Source: a virus. From it: a stretch of DNA of 22,634 bases. How positions within the stretch are numbered: the first letter of the stretch is position 1; every line of letters starts with the position of its first letter. Positions 1-6,407 of this stretch are shown here, in pieces. Position numbers and translations under genes: made by a program. Location: IMG/VR virus record IMGVR_UViG_3300030098_000277, positions 1 to 22,634 of that record; one strand, given 5' to 3'. Under the pieces are notes generated by a model. It made no database searches and was not told the DNA's origin. It saw only the letters and a list, made by a program, of their open reading frames with translations.

Positions 1-1742
1 AACTGCATGTTCCATTGAAAGTATGATTCGCCTAATGGTTTTAATAAAAAGTCATCAAGATTCTTGACAACAGTTTTAATATTTAAACTAGATGCTCCAA
101 GTAACATTGACATACCTGAAGCAGTCCTTGTCATACTTTGAACACCAGTTTGCCCATGTGAGTAACTTGGTATTCCTGTTTGTTCATCTGCAAGTTGTCT
201 AAACTTGTCAAACATCATTAAGTTTTCTTGTGATGTATTAGGAAACTTTAATCCATGTATAGCTTGTCCGGGCATTCCTGCTTGTCTTCTAAATATTTTA
301 CCCGGATATATTTCCATTGATTGTCCACCAACTAAAGCAGACTCATCGACATCAAATACTAGCGAACCTGACATAGCTAAATTATCAATAGCCATTCTTG
401 CATGACCATTCATAATTTGTTGACTGTCATCCATATTTTCTGCTATACCAATACCAAAAAAGTTATATGGATTTCTTTCATATGGAAAAGCATGATATGG
501 TATTCTATATGGAGTAAATGGATTAATTACAGCTCTTAGTAATTTATCTCCACATATCCATGCATTTATTTGTACTTCATCTAAATCATCTATAGAGTCA
601 TCAAGGTTTATACCAACTTCTCTTGCATACTCAGCATCCATAATACCCCAGTATTCAAGCACTTCAAAATTAGTTTGATAATCTTCTTCTGCTCTATTAT
701 CATCTTTTAATGCATACTCGTAATCTTTTTCAACATAGTTAGCACCCATTTGAATAGCTTCACGAATAGCATCTTCATCAAAGTATGGCATGTGTCGCAG
801 TTGTCTTAGTTGACTACGATTCATTTTATGTCTATGAACTATGTATTCACATTCATCCATAGTAGTGCCAGAAGGGTCAGGATAAAAATCCCAACAACTT
901 ACAAACTCTATTCTAGGAACTCTAACTTCTAATGGATTATATGTTCTTTCTCCATCTTCACCTACATCCCACTTGTGTAATTTTTTATTAAAATTAAATG
1001 GTCCTTTTACAATCCCTGTACCAAGTAAAGCAGATTCTAAAAGAGCATTTCTTATTTCTGAAGAACCATTAGATTCATCTATTTGGTCATGGATAAGTTT
1101 TTCCATTCTTCTTGCAGCTTTTTGTGCAGGATTTAATTCTATTGCTTGTGGATTAGCACTTGCTCCATCTGTCAGAATACCAGCATCTTTAGCTTGGTCT
1201 TCTATACTATCTTCAAAGATTCCGTTATAAAAAGATGCACCGGGTTTTAAAGTTTTACCATCGCCTTCATAGCCAACATCATAAGGATTATCTATTCTAT
1301 TACCAATATCATCTGGTATTTCAGTTTCTGTTGTTTCAATACCGGGAGTTGGATTATTTATATCAAGGTGTGCTACATCAGTTTCACCTTCTGGTACTTT
1401 AGTTTCTGATATACCTATAGGAAACTTACCTGTTCCAAATATAACATCTACTAATTGTCCAAAGGCTGCTAATACTTTTGTTTTAGTAATTTTAACAAAT
1501 ACTCTAGACTTTTCAGATTCTCTAAATCTTACATTTTTAGCATATAAACCTCTGTAGTTTTCATATGCTCTTATCCATCTTTTTTCTGCTAAATCTCTAG
1601 AATTTTCTGCTTGAGTATATCTGCCTTTTATAATACCTATAAGATTCCGTTGTTGGTCTTCTTCTAAGCTTAATGTTTTTCCAGCTTCACCTTCAACATC
1701 TTCGTAAATATTGTCAGCATTTAAAAATGTATTTTCTTCCAT
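1..1742 (-). CDS. Portal protein (C-terminus beyond window)
   Basis: The frame opens with ATG at 1742, directly after the terL stop codon (TAGATG junction), and stays open to position 1, so at least 580 residues are present and the C-terminus is missing. The translation is rich in Glu, Asn and Tyr. It contains the segment WDFYPDPSGTTMDECEYIVH about halfway through and a later stretch around QQIMNGHARMAIDNLAM. Both resemble the large portal proteins of podovirus-like marine phages (P22-type portal superfamily). Portal forms the dodecameric channel at one capsid vertex through which the terminase pumps DNA. Position straight after terL is the classical packaging-module order and supports the call. 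The assignment rests on recognition of segments and synteny, not on a database match. Confidence 0.8.
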   Translation of the reverse strand, partial: MEENTFLNADNIYEDVEGEAGKTLSLEEDQQRNLIGIIKGRYTQAENSRDLAEKRWIRAYENYRGLYAKNVRFRESEKSRVFVKITKTKVLAAFGQLVDVIFGTGKFPIGISETKVPEGETDVAHLDINNPTPGIETTETEIPDDIGNRIDNPYDVGYEGDGKTLKPGASFYNGIFEDSIEDQAKDAGILTDGASANPQAIELNPAQKAARRMEKLIHDQIDESNGSSEIRNALLESALLGTGIVKGPFNFNKKLHKWDVGEDGERTYNPLEVRVPRIEFVSCWDFYPDPSGTTMDECEYIVHRHKMNRSQLRQLRHMPYFDEDAIREAIQMGANYVEKDYEYALKDDNRAEEDYQTNFEVLEYWGIMDAEYAREVGINLDDSIDDLDEVQINAWICGDKLLRAVINPFTPYRIPYHAFPYERNPYNFFGIGIAENMDDSQQIMNGHARMAIDNLAMSGSLVFDVDESALVGGQSMEIYPGKIFRRQAGMPGQAIHGLKFPNTSQENLMMFDKFRQLADEQTGIPSYSHGQTGVQSMTRTASGMSMLLGASSLNIKTVVKNLDDFLLKPLGESYFQWNMQ

Positions 1743-3389
1743 CTAGTACCCAAAATTATTATCTGAAGGTTGATATATGTCTGATTTAATTCTTAACATT
1801 CTATCATAAGGATGGTCCATTCTAGGTCTACTCATTAACATATATCTAAGTGCATCATATGCATGGTCAGAAGCTTTAGTATCTACATCCTCCGGATTAT
1901 TTGCAGATAGTGGAATACCTTGTAATTCTTTTATTAAATTTACACAGTTACTAAATATTTGTAACCTTGGTCTTCCTGCTCCTTCTCGCTGTCTTAAATG
2001 CTCATGTATTTGAGTCTTACCAGCTATCCTATTCTTATCAGCTCTTCTTAATTTATGTCCTCTATTGACAAGTGTTTCTCCAATAGTAGGACCTGTATAT
2101 CCAGTTCTTGCCCATGCAGCAGTATCTAATACACCCGGAATAGATTTAATTTCATTCTCTTCCATTTGTGTTATTGTGTCAGCAAGTGCTTCCCCTGTAA
2201 GACCTTTTCTGTATAACTCTCTATATATAATGATGGTCTTATCATCAGGGTCTACAGCACCCCATAGACAACAACTTTCTGCAGCATAACCATAGTCAAT
2301 CCCTTTTACTCTTTCCCACCAGCTAGGTAATTCAAAAGGTGGTATTACATGTACATCTGTAGAAAATTCTGCAAATGCTGCACCCTCTGCTACATCCCAG
2401 TTACCTTCTAGCAGTTGTCTTCTTTGAACTGCAGGTAAGGATTGTAACATCCTTTCGTATTCACCATCTTCAGCAAGGTAAGGATTGTCCTGTAACAATG
2501 CTGGAATAAACTTCCTTGTTAAACCATCTTTGCCTTTAAATGTTTTATTAGGCTCAGATGCTTCTATGTATCTTTTCTTTACCCATTGTGCACCTACACC
2601 ACCGGGGTTAGCTGTACATCTTAGGTATGTTTCTAAGTTTGGATTAGTAGTTCTCAAACGAGAAGCTAAATAATTCCAACCAAACTCTGTAGGTAAATGA
2701 GTTATTTCATCAAAACCTATCCAGCTATACGCTTGTCCTTGATACCGATAAACATCTGCATCTTTTTCCAAGAAGCCAAATTCTATTTTAGCTCCCGATG
2801 GAAAGCTCCAAAGCTTTTCTACTTCTCTAAACTTAGCACCTTTAAATGCTTTTGGATAGAGTTCACGAGACTTATCTATAAGTTCTCTTAGCTCTGGCAT
2901 AGACCTTCTTAGTATCAAGGCTCTATGTTCTTTTATGTGGCAATATCGCAATGGGTCAATTAACATTGCAAAACTTTTACCACCACCTGCTGCTCCTCCG
3001 TAGAGTACATCTTTTTCTGCAGCAGCTAAAAAATCTGTTTGTGGTCCTTCATTAGGCATAAACGCCACATAAGAACCTGTAGTATCTAAATGTTCTTGTA
3101 TAGAATCAGGTAATACTTTTGTTTCTGATTCTGTTAAAACATTTGAAGTAAGAGCTTTTTCTTCTTTCTGTACTTCTTTTTTAACTCTAGCTAAACTTCG
3201 TGTTAGCTTTTTAACTTTTTTATTTTTTTTATCTAATTTTCTTTTAGCCTGTAAAGCTAGTTTAACATTAGATAGTTCACTATTTTTAGGTCTACCTACT
3301 TTTTTCTTTGTAGATTTACTTTCTTTTAGTATATAGTCTTTTTCAACATTTGTCAAGTCTTTTGTAATCTTTTTTTTCTTATCGACCAT
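1743..3389 (-). CDS. terL: Terminase large subunit (packaging ATPase/nuclease)
   Basis: This 548-aa motor protein docks on the portal, hydrolyses ATP to translocate DNA and cuts the concatemer. The ATPase domain shows a Walker A motif, YGGAAGGGKS, near residue 133, and a Walker B motif, IGFDEIT, near residue 225. The RNase H-like nuclease domain starts with VKGIDYGYA near residue 364 and ends with the conserved SDHAYDALRYML near residue 510, supplying metal-binding Asp residues. The first ~95 residues are an unusual Lys-rich extension containing KKVGRPKN, which resembles an AT-hook, followed by a probable coiled coil. Most TerL proteins start close to the ATPase core. The start overlaps the upstream gene by 11 nt. 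A consensus promoter sits inside codons 12-21 (separate entry). Confidence 0.95.
   Translation of the reverse strand: MVDKKKKITKDLTNVEKDYILKESKSTKKKVGRPKNSELSNVKLALQAKRKLDKKNKKVKKLTRSLARVKKEVQKEEKALTSNVLTESETKVLPDSIQEHLDTTGSYVAFMPNEGPQTDFLAAAEKDVLYGGAAGGGKSFAMLIDPLRYCHIKEHRALILRRSMPELRELIDKSRELYPKAFKGAKFREVEKLWSFPSGAKIEFGFLEKDADVYRYQGQAYSWIGFDEITHLPTEFGWNYLASRLRTTNPNLETYLRCTANPGGVGAQWVKKRYIEASEPNKTFKGKDGLTRKFIPALLQDNPYLAEDGEYERMLQSLPAVQRRQLLEGNWDVAEGAAFAEFSTDVHVIPPFELPSWWERVKGIDYGYAAESCCLWGAVDPDDKTIIIYRELYRKGLTGEALADTITQMEENEIKSIPGVLDTAAWARTGYTGPTIGETLVNRGHKLRRADKNRIAGKTQIHEHLRQREGAGRPRLQIFSNCVNLIKELQGIPLSANNPEDVDTKASDHAYDALRYMLMSRPRMDHPYDRMLRIKSDIYQPSDNNFGY
3328..3356 (-). promoter_or_regulatory. 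Intragenic sigma70-type promoter within the start of terL
   Basis: Read on the minus strand: TTGACA (3356-3351), 17-bp spacer, TATACT (3333-3328). The 11-mer GACTATATACT covering the -10 box is identical to that in the promoter in front of terS (5888-5916). It lies in coding sequence (DLTNVEKDYILK). Transcripts would start near 3321 inside terL and would mainly raise portal and downstream capsid expression. No function is shown beyond the motif match. Confidence 0.55.
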
Positions 3390-3630
3390 ATATCTTATCT
3401 ACATATTTTTTTAATCCCGGTCTTGACATTTGTCTTCCTGTCTCTGCTTCTAACCAATCTACACCGATACCTAAACTTATTTCACCATGAAATATAGCTT
3501 CTGATACTTCTTTTAATATATTAAGTTCTTGAGGTATAGGTTTTAAATAACCTTCAAAGTTTTCATCTAATTCATAACCAAATGGTATAGTTGAAGATGT
3601 TCTTCTTATGTAATCATCAGGTATAAACAT
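3379..3630 (-). CDS. Hypothetical 83-aa protein between small basic genes and terL
   Basis: I do not recognise this protein. It begins MFIPDDYIRRTSS and is mixed in charge, unlike the strongly basic proteins encoded just upstream. It has no membrane segment or signal peptide. Its middle is rich in Glu and Leu and is probably helical (NILKEVSEAIFHGEISLGI), and a short basic tail ends in YVDKIYGR. The start codon overlaps the upstream stop (shared base 3630) and the end overlaps terL by 11 nt, so it is translated as part of the packaging operon. Position next to terL would suit a packaging accessory protein, but nothing in the sequence proves that. Confidence 0.75.
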   Translation of the reverse strand: MFIPDDYIRRTSSTIPFGYELDENFEGYLKPIPQELNILKEVSEAIFHGEISLGIGVDWLEAETGRQMSRPGLKKYVDKIYGR

Positions 3631-3881
3631 TAATTTACTCTTCTATACTTTCTAACTTTTCTGGCTGTCTTCTTTGATTGTCTTGAAAACTGTTTTCCTT
3701 TTTTAGTATCTTCTCGTTTTTTTCTTGTTGATGCAGCATATTCAGCCGGTGATAGTGCCTTAATCGCCTTCTCTGGGAGATACCTCTCACCCGTTTCCGA
3801 AGATTTCTTCCCACTCTTCGTTCTCCATTTTTGTTTAGTCCAAGCCCTAAGACTTCTTTGTGACTTTTTTAGTCTTGACAT
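3630..3881 (-). CDS. Small Lys/Arg-rich phage protein, 83 aa
   Basis: This very basic protein (MSRLKKSQRSLRAWTKQKWR...) carries the segment KWRTKSGKKSSETGERYLPE and then EKAIKALSPAEYAASTRKKR. I recall this pattern from many marine phage hypothetical proteins, possibly the Pfam DUF5872 group, though the number is from memory. There is no hydrophobic segment, so it is cytoplasmic or packaged. The charge suggests nucleic-acid binding, which is inference. Its first 35 nt overlap the end of the upstream gene (3847-4161) in another frame, showing tight coupling. It is one of several consecutive basic genes between terS and terL. Confidence 0.85.
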   Translation of the reverse strand: MSRLKKSQRSLRAWTKQKWRTKSGKKSSETGERYLPEKAIKALSPAEYAASTRKKREDTKKGKQFSRQSKKTARKVRKYRRVN

Positions 3882-4161
3882 GTTTTTTCCTTATTGCTTC
3901 CTTGCCTCGTTTAGCTATTGCAGCTTGTTGATTTTTACCAGCTACTTTTGCTCTTTGTTCTAATACTGTTAAGATTTGAATTTTTCTAGCAAATGGTTTC
4001 CTAATTCTTTTAACTTTTGCCACAGTTGCTCTAGCATCTGCTGGAGTTTTAAAAGCAATTCTAATAGTATCTTTTGGATTTTCATCTGTATATAGTCTCC
4101 TTCCTGTTCCTTTTGGTTTTTTCCCTGTTCCTACTTTAGGGTCTCGTTTTTTTCTAGGCAT
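3847..4161 (-). CDS. Small basic phage protein, 104 aa
   Basis: The protein starts MPRKKRDPKVGTGKKPKG, continues with GRRLYTDENPKDTIRIAF and a central TPADARATVAKVKRIRKPFA segment, and ends in a Lys-rich tail (KKHVKTKKVTKKS). This arrangement is familiar from conserved short proteins of marine podoviruses and pelagiphages with no assigned function. The middle (about residues 38-75) looks like a compact helical domain; both ends are disordered and basic. The start shares base 4161 with the previous stop (TAATG-type overlap), so translation is probably coupled. DNA binding is likely from composition only. Confidence 0.85.
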   Translation of the reverse strand: MPRKKRDPKVGTGKKPKGTGRRLYTDENPKDTIRIAFKTPADARATVAKVKRIRKPFARKIQILTVLEQRAKVAGKNQQAAIAKRGKEAIRKKHVKTKKVTKKS

Positions 4162-4358
4162 TATTTATAACCACCACCTTTAGCTTTATATTGTTTAGCT
4201 AAAAGCTGGGCTTTCCGAGCAGACCATTGTCCGGGTTTACCTCCTTTAGAACCGGCTTTGATTCTTTCGAAAAGCCTCTTACGCATAGTAGGCTTAGTAT
4301 AATTACCAGCTTTATTTACTGTCGACTTTCTTTTAGTCGCTGTCTTTTTTCTTGGCAT
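4161..4358 (-). CDS. Small Lys-rich phage protein, 65 aa
   Basis: The sequence runs MPRKKTATKRKSTVNKAGNY followed by TKPTMRKRLFERIKAGSKGG and KPGQWSARKAQLLAKQYKAK, ending GGGYK. The block with KAGNYTKP...GGKPGQWSARKAQ is a pattern I associate with a widespread phage family of unknown function (possibly Pfam DUF6321, from memory). It is strongly basic, lacks cysteines and membrane segments, and probably binds nucleic acid or other phage components. It overlaps the upstream 58-aa gene by 26 nt and abuts the downstream basic gene by one base. Confidence 0.85.
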   Translation of the reverse strand: MPRKKTATKRKSTVNKAGNYTKPTMRKRLFERIKAGSKGGKPGQWSARKAQLLAKQYKAKGGGYK

Positions 4359-4509
4359 TCTTATTCTCCTTTTTCTTAAAAATCATATCCCAATTTTTAT
4401 CAAACTCTTCACGAGTAACATGTCCGGGTTTACCTTGGTTTCTCCTCATAGATAATCTACCTTTTTGTTTGTGTAAAGCTTTGAATGTTATGTTTCCTAA
4501 ATGAGGCAT
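4333..4509 (-). CDS. Small basic protein, 58 aa, coupled to iscU
   Basis: ATG at 4509 shares its A with the iscU stop (TAATG), and the frame runs 58 codons to TAA at 4333. The product begins MPHLGNITFKALHKQKGRLS, has RRNQGKPGHVTREEFDKNWD in the middle and ends with a Lys-rich tail (KKKENKNAKKKDSD). I do not recognise it. The one-base overlap with iscU and the overlap with the next basic gene make it a real operon member. It is basic and soluble, like its neighbours. Confidence 0.75.
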   Translation of the reverse strand: MPHLGNITFKALHKQKGRLSMRRNQGKPGHVTREEFDKNWDMIFKKKENKNAKKKDSD

Positions 4510-4928
4510 TATGTATAATAATTATGTTTTCTATGTGCAACTTTTTGTTCCCAATCTTTTATTGCTTGTCGTATACTATCTTCTGCTAGTACACTACAAT
4601 GCAATTTAATTGCTGGTAGTTCTAAAGCTTCTGCTATATCTTTATCTTTAATAAGTTTAGCTTCTTCTATAGTCTTACCTTTTAACATATCTACAAACAT
4701 AGTAGAGGATGCGATTGCACTTCCACATCCATATGTTTTAAACTTGACATCTTCTATAACATCATTGTTTAATTTAATTTGTAGTTTCATCACATCACCA
4801 CATGCAGGTGCACCCACCATACCTGTAGCAACATTTGGGTCTTTAGGGTCAAATCTTCCAACAGAATGTTTTGCTGGATTGTTTAAAACACTTTCAAACC
4901 TATCAACTACTTTTTGTGAATATGCCAT
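4509..4928 (-). CDS. iscU: IscU-type iron-sulfur cluster scaffold
   Basis: The 139-aa protein is near full length and clearly IscU-like: TGMVGAPACGDVMKLQIK, FKTYGCGSAIASS and LHCSVLAEDSIRQAI are all present. The cluster ligands are intact (Cys43, Asp45, Cys68, His110, Cys111, matching E. coli C37, D39, C63, H105, C106). The chaperone-recognition motif LPPVK is present as LPAIK (104-108). In hosts, IscU accepts sulfur from IscS and passes assembled clusters to apoproteins, with help from HscA/HscB. No iscS, hscA, hscB or fdx is nearby, so it would have to work with host partners. A short insertion near residues 13-20 (SVLNNPAK) distinguishes it from the E. coli protein. It is embedded in the late packaging operon with TAATG-type junctions on both sides, so it is not a random insertion. 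Confidence 0.95.
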   Translation of the reverse strand: MAYSQKVVDRFESVLNNPAKHSVGRFDPKDPNVATGMVGAPACGDVMKLQIKLNNDVIEDVKFKTYGCGSAIASSTMFVDMLKGKTIEEAKLIKDKDIAEALELPAIKLHCSVLAEDSIRQAIKDWEQKVAHRKHNYYT

Positions 4929-5005
4929 TATTTAAACATTTTCCAAACTTTATTTATCCTACCACACTTCATAAATTTATGTAGCTTGTTAAATAAACTT
5001 ACCAT
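4928..5005 (-). CDS. Possible 25-aa cationic mini-protein upstream of iscU
   Basis: ATG at 5005 overlaps the end of the basic 96-aa gene by 7 nt, and the TAA at 4930-4928 overlaps the iscU ATG (TAATG). The frame exactly fills what would otherwise be a 70-nt gap. The peptide MVSLFNKLHKFMKCGRINKV (then WKMFK) is cationic and amphipathic, with one Cys. iscU itself has only a weak Shine-Dalgarno, so translation of this mini-ORF could carry ribosomes to iscU. It has no clear ribosome binding site of its own. It may be a leader peptide, a functional microprotein or chance. Confidence 0.4.
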   Translation of the reverse strand: MVSLFNKLHKFMKCGRINKVWKMFK

Positions 5006-5289
5006 TTAACTTTATTAGCCCAAAAAGCTGCTGACATTTTACCCTTGGCAATATTCTTTCTATGCCTAGCTTTAAAAGATTTTCGTTTCATTTTAGTTTT
5101 ACGAGACTCTCCTGCTTTAGGTTTACCTGCAGTCTTTGCACCTTGTTGTCCAAATCTAATTGTTTTAATTTTATCGCCTTCTTTAGCAACAACAATATGA
5201 GACTTAGTAGGATGACTAGGAGTACGCTTGGGTTTATTATAACCACTTACTCCTGCTCGTTCTAATCTTGAATCTTTCTTTTTAGCCAT
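4999..5289 (-). CDS. Conserved-type basic phage protein, 96 aa
   Basis: The N-terminus (MAKKKDSRLERAGVSGYNKP) is followed by a short central segment, SHIVVAKEGDKIKTIRFGQQ. The C-terminus is KSFKARHRKNIAKGKMSAAF, ending WANKVKW. I recall this IRFGQ...KARH.KNI..GKMSAA.WA pattern as a conserved hypothetical protein in many marine phages. Lys and Arg make up roughly a third of it. It is predicted soluble and probably nucleic-acid binding, by charge only. The start shares base 5289 with the upstream stop (TAATG), so it is the third gene in the terS operon. Confidence 0.85.
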   Translation of the reverse strand: MAKKKDSRLERAGVSGYNKPKRTPSHPTKSHIVVAKEGDKIKTIRFGQQGAKTAGKPKAGESRKTKMKRKSFKARHRKNIAKGKMSAAFWANKVKW

Positions 5290-5465
5290 TAGTGTATTGT
5301 TTCCTGTTTTTCTGGTAATTTGTGAGTTAGTTCATGTAGTTCACCTATGATTGTCAAAGCATACATATCAGCTATCTCTATAGCTTTGTCAAGTGTTTCT
5401 GCTTTAATATATGGTCCTATTAAAGGTTTATCATCTTTGACAACTTCAGTCAGAAATATCTTCAT
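5289..5465 (-). CDS. Short conserved-type phage protein, 58 aa
   Basis: ATG at 5465 lies 20 nt inside the end of terS in another frame, and TAA at 5291-5289 overlaps the next gene's ATG. The product begins MKIFLTEVVKDDKPLIGPYI, followed by KAETLDKAIEIADMYALTII and GELHEL. Small proteins with this K-F-x6-D-x3-GP-I-A...A...A...G-x-V-GEL layout recur in marine phages, in my recollection, without a known function. It looks like a small alpha/beta fold and has balanced charge. Overlaps on both sides support expression. Confidence 0.7.
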   Translation of the reverse strand: MKIFLTEVVKDDKPLIGPYIKAETLDKAIEIADMYALTIIGELHELTHKLPEKQETIH

Positions 5466-5880
5466 AGTCTGCTTCTTCTAAGTCTAAAGGTTTTTTATCA
5501 GGCATTAAAAATATTCCACCACTTTGAACATTATGATTAACATCAACTCTATCCACTTTACTTACACCTACTCTGTCTAATAGAGTTGTAGCAGCAGCTA
5601 ATTTGTTGTTTGCTTGTATTATAGGTCTATTAGAATCCATAATCTCTACAAGTTTAAATGCTGCTTTAGGTGCAGAGTTAGCTAATACTTCTTGAGTTAG
5701 TTCAAGTATCTCAGACTTTAAAGTCTTTACAACATGATGATAGTGTGAAGAGTAACCAGCAAGTTTTGCAGCCTCTTTTGCATCTCCTTGTGTTTCTACA
5801 AGGTGATTTAAGAAAGACTGTTGCTTTTCTGTGAGTTCTCTTTTACGAGTATTGTTATCTATGCTCGGAAGTATAGCCAT
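5446..5880 (-). CDS. terS: Terminase small subunit (probable), leaderless start
   Basis: Starting at ATG 5880 the protein has 144 residues. After MAILPSIDNNTRKRELTEKQ comes an N-terminal helix-turn-helix-like region (QSFLNHLVETQGDAKEAAKLAGYS, residues ~20-43) of the kind that recognises the pac/cos region. A helical oligomerisation segment follows (ILELTQEVLANSAPKAAFKL), then an acidic tail (DLEEADYEDISD). The frame stays open upstream to 6039, but that extension would run through two promoters, so 5880 is preferred. A minus-strand TATACT box ends 7 nt before this ATG, so the transcript would start at or next to the start codon. There is no Shine-Dalgarno. It is the first gene of the packaging operon, with terL and portal downstream. 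Confidence 0.75.
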   Translation of the reverse strand: MAILPSIDNNTRKRELTEKQQSFLNHLVETQGDAKEAAKLAGYSSHYHHVVKTLKSEILELTQEVLANSAPKAAFKLVEIMDSNRPIIQANNKLAAATTLLDRVGVSKVDRVDVNHNVQSGGIFLMPDKKPLDLEEADYEDISD

Positions 5881-5887
5881 GTATATT

Positions 5888-5916
5888 AGTATATAGTCAT
5901 AAACTAGTTTTGTCAA
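5888..5916 (-). promoter_or_regulatory. Sigma70-type promoter for the terS/packaging operon
   Basis: Minus strand: TTGACA (5916-5911), 17-bp spacer, TATACT (5893-5888). Predicted start is about 5881, adjacent to the terS ATG at 5880, suggesting a leaderless mRNA. It diverges from the plus-strand promoter at 5943-5971, with only 26 bp between the two -35 boxes. Confidence 0.75.
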
Positions 5917-5942
5917 GTCTTTTAAAATATTTTCTAAAACTA

Positions 5943-5971
5943 TTGACAAAATGCAATATGAAGTATATAAT
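5943..5971 (+). promoter_or_regulatory. Consensus sigma70 promoter reading rightward
   Basis: Perfect TTGACA (5943-5948), 17-bp spacer and TATAAT (5966-5971). Predicted start is about 5978. It would transcribe the ~550-nt noncoding leader and then the sprT-like gene. As the strongest-looking promoter facing the early genes, it is a candidate immediate-early promoter served by host RNA polymerase. Confidence 0.8.
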
Positions 5972-6154
5972 AACATTGAGCCCTCCGGGGTCAAATAGTA
6001 CCTATCAGGGGTTCTATTTCTACCTAAATAAACTATCAAATACTACTTAAGGCTTTAAAGTTTATAGAGCCGGGTCGTAAACTAGATAGCCCTATCTGGT
6101 TAATGGTGTTTTTCTGTAATTATATGCGACTATTACCTCTATACCTACCCCCCA

Positions 6155-6201
6155 CCCCCGTGCATCCTACCTACCCTCATAGACTTAGAAAACTACGGGG
6201 G
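6155..6201. repeat. GC-rich inverted repeat
   Basis: CCCCCGT (6155-6161) is the reverse complement of ACGGGGG (6195-6201), separated by 33 nt. A second C6 run (6148-6153) lies just before it. Such G/C tracts are striking in a genome near one-third G+C. There is no T-run after the stem, so it is not an obvious terminator. Confidence 0.6.
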
Positions 6202-6213
6202 GCTAGTACTTTA

Positions 6214-6263
6214 GCTGTACAAAAATTATACAGCCTTTATAGTTGTATAAAAATTGTACAGCC
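6214..6263. repeat. Tandem palindromes, candidate operator pair
   Basis: GCTGTA...TACAGC (6214-6234) is followed 28 bp later by a near-copy, GTTGTA...TACAGC (6242-6262). They share the core TGTAYAAAAATTRTACAGCC at 6216-6235 and 6244-6263. Each is a dyad with an A/T-rich centre, the usual form of a dimeric repressor site. They lie about 240 bp downstream of the rightward promoter start, so they could control elongation, a second promoter or replication initiation. Confidence 0.55.
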
Positions 6264-6370
6264 ACTTTTTAAACTAGAAAGACTTTAAAGACTAGAGGAA
6301 AGCACATCAAATTTTATCAAGTTTATCTAGTTTACACTGAATCTTTAAAGTTTTAATGTTGGCTCGACAC

Positions 6371-6407
6371 ATAATAATTCAAGATAAATATATAATAATT
6401 TAAGATA
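6371..6407. repeat. AT-rich 21-bp-period direct repeat
   Basis: ATAATAATTCAAGATA (6371-6386) recurs with one change at 6392-6407. The period is 21 bp, two helical turns. The surrounding 6365-6465 stretch is almost all A/T. This would suit a DNA-unwinding element, but AT-rich DNA produces such repeats easily. Confidence 0.4.

Noticed and set aside
5881-6039. N-terminal extension of terS to an upstream ATG at 6039
   Set aside because: It would code across both divergent promoters, its translation (rich in Tyr and Leu, no family pattern) does not look like terS, and the TATACT box sits right before Met5880.
6103-6288. 61-codon plus-strand frame in the divergent control region
   Set aside because: No ribosome binding site; the translation is driven by the C-rich tract and palindromes (PPTPVHPTYP) and looks noncoding.
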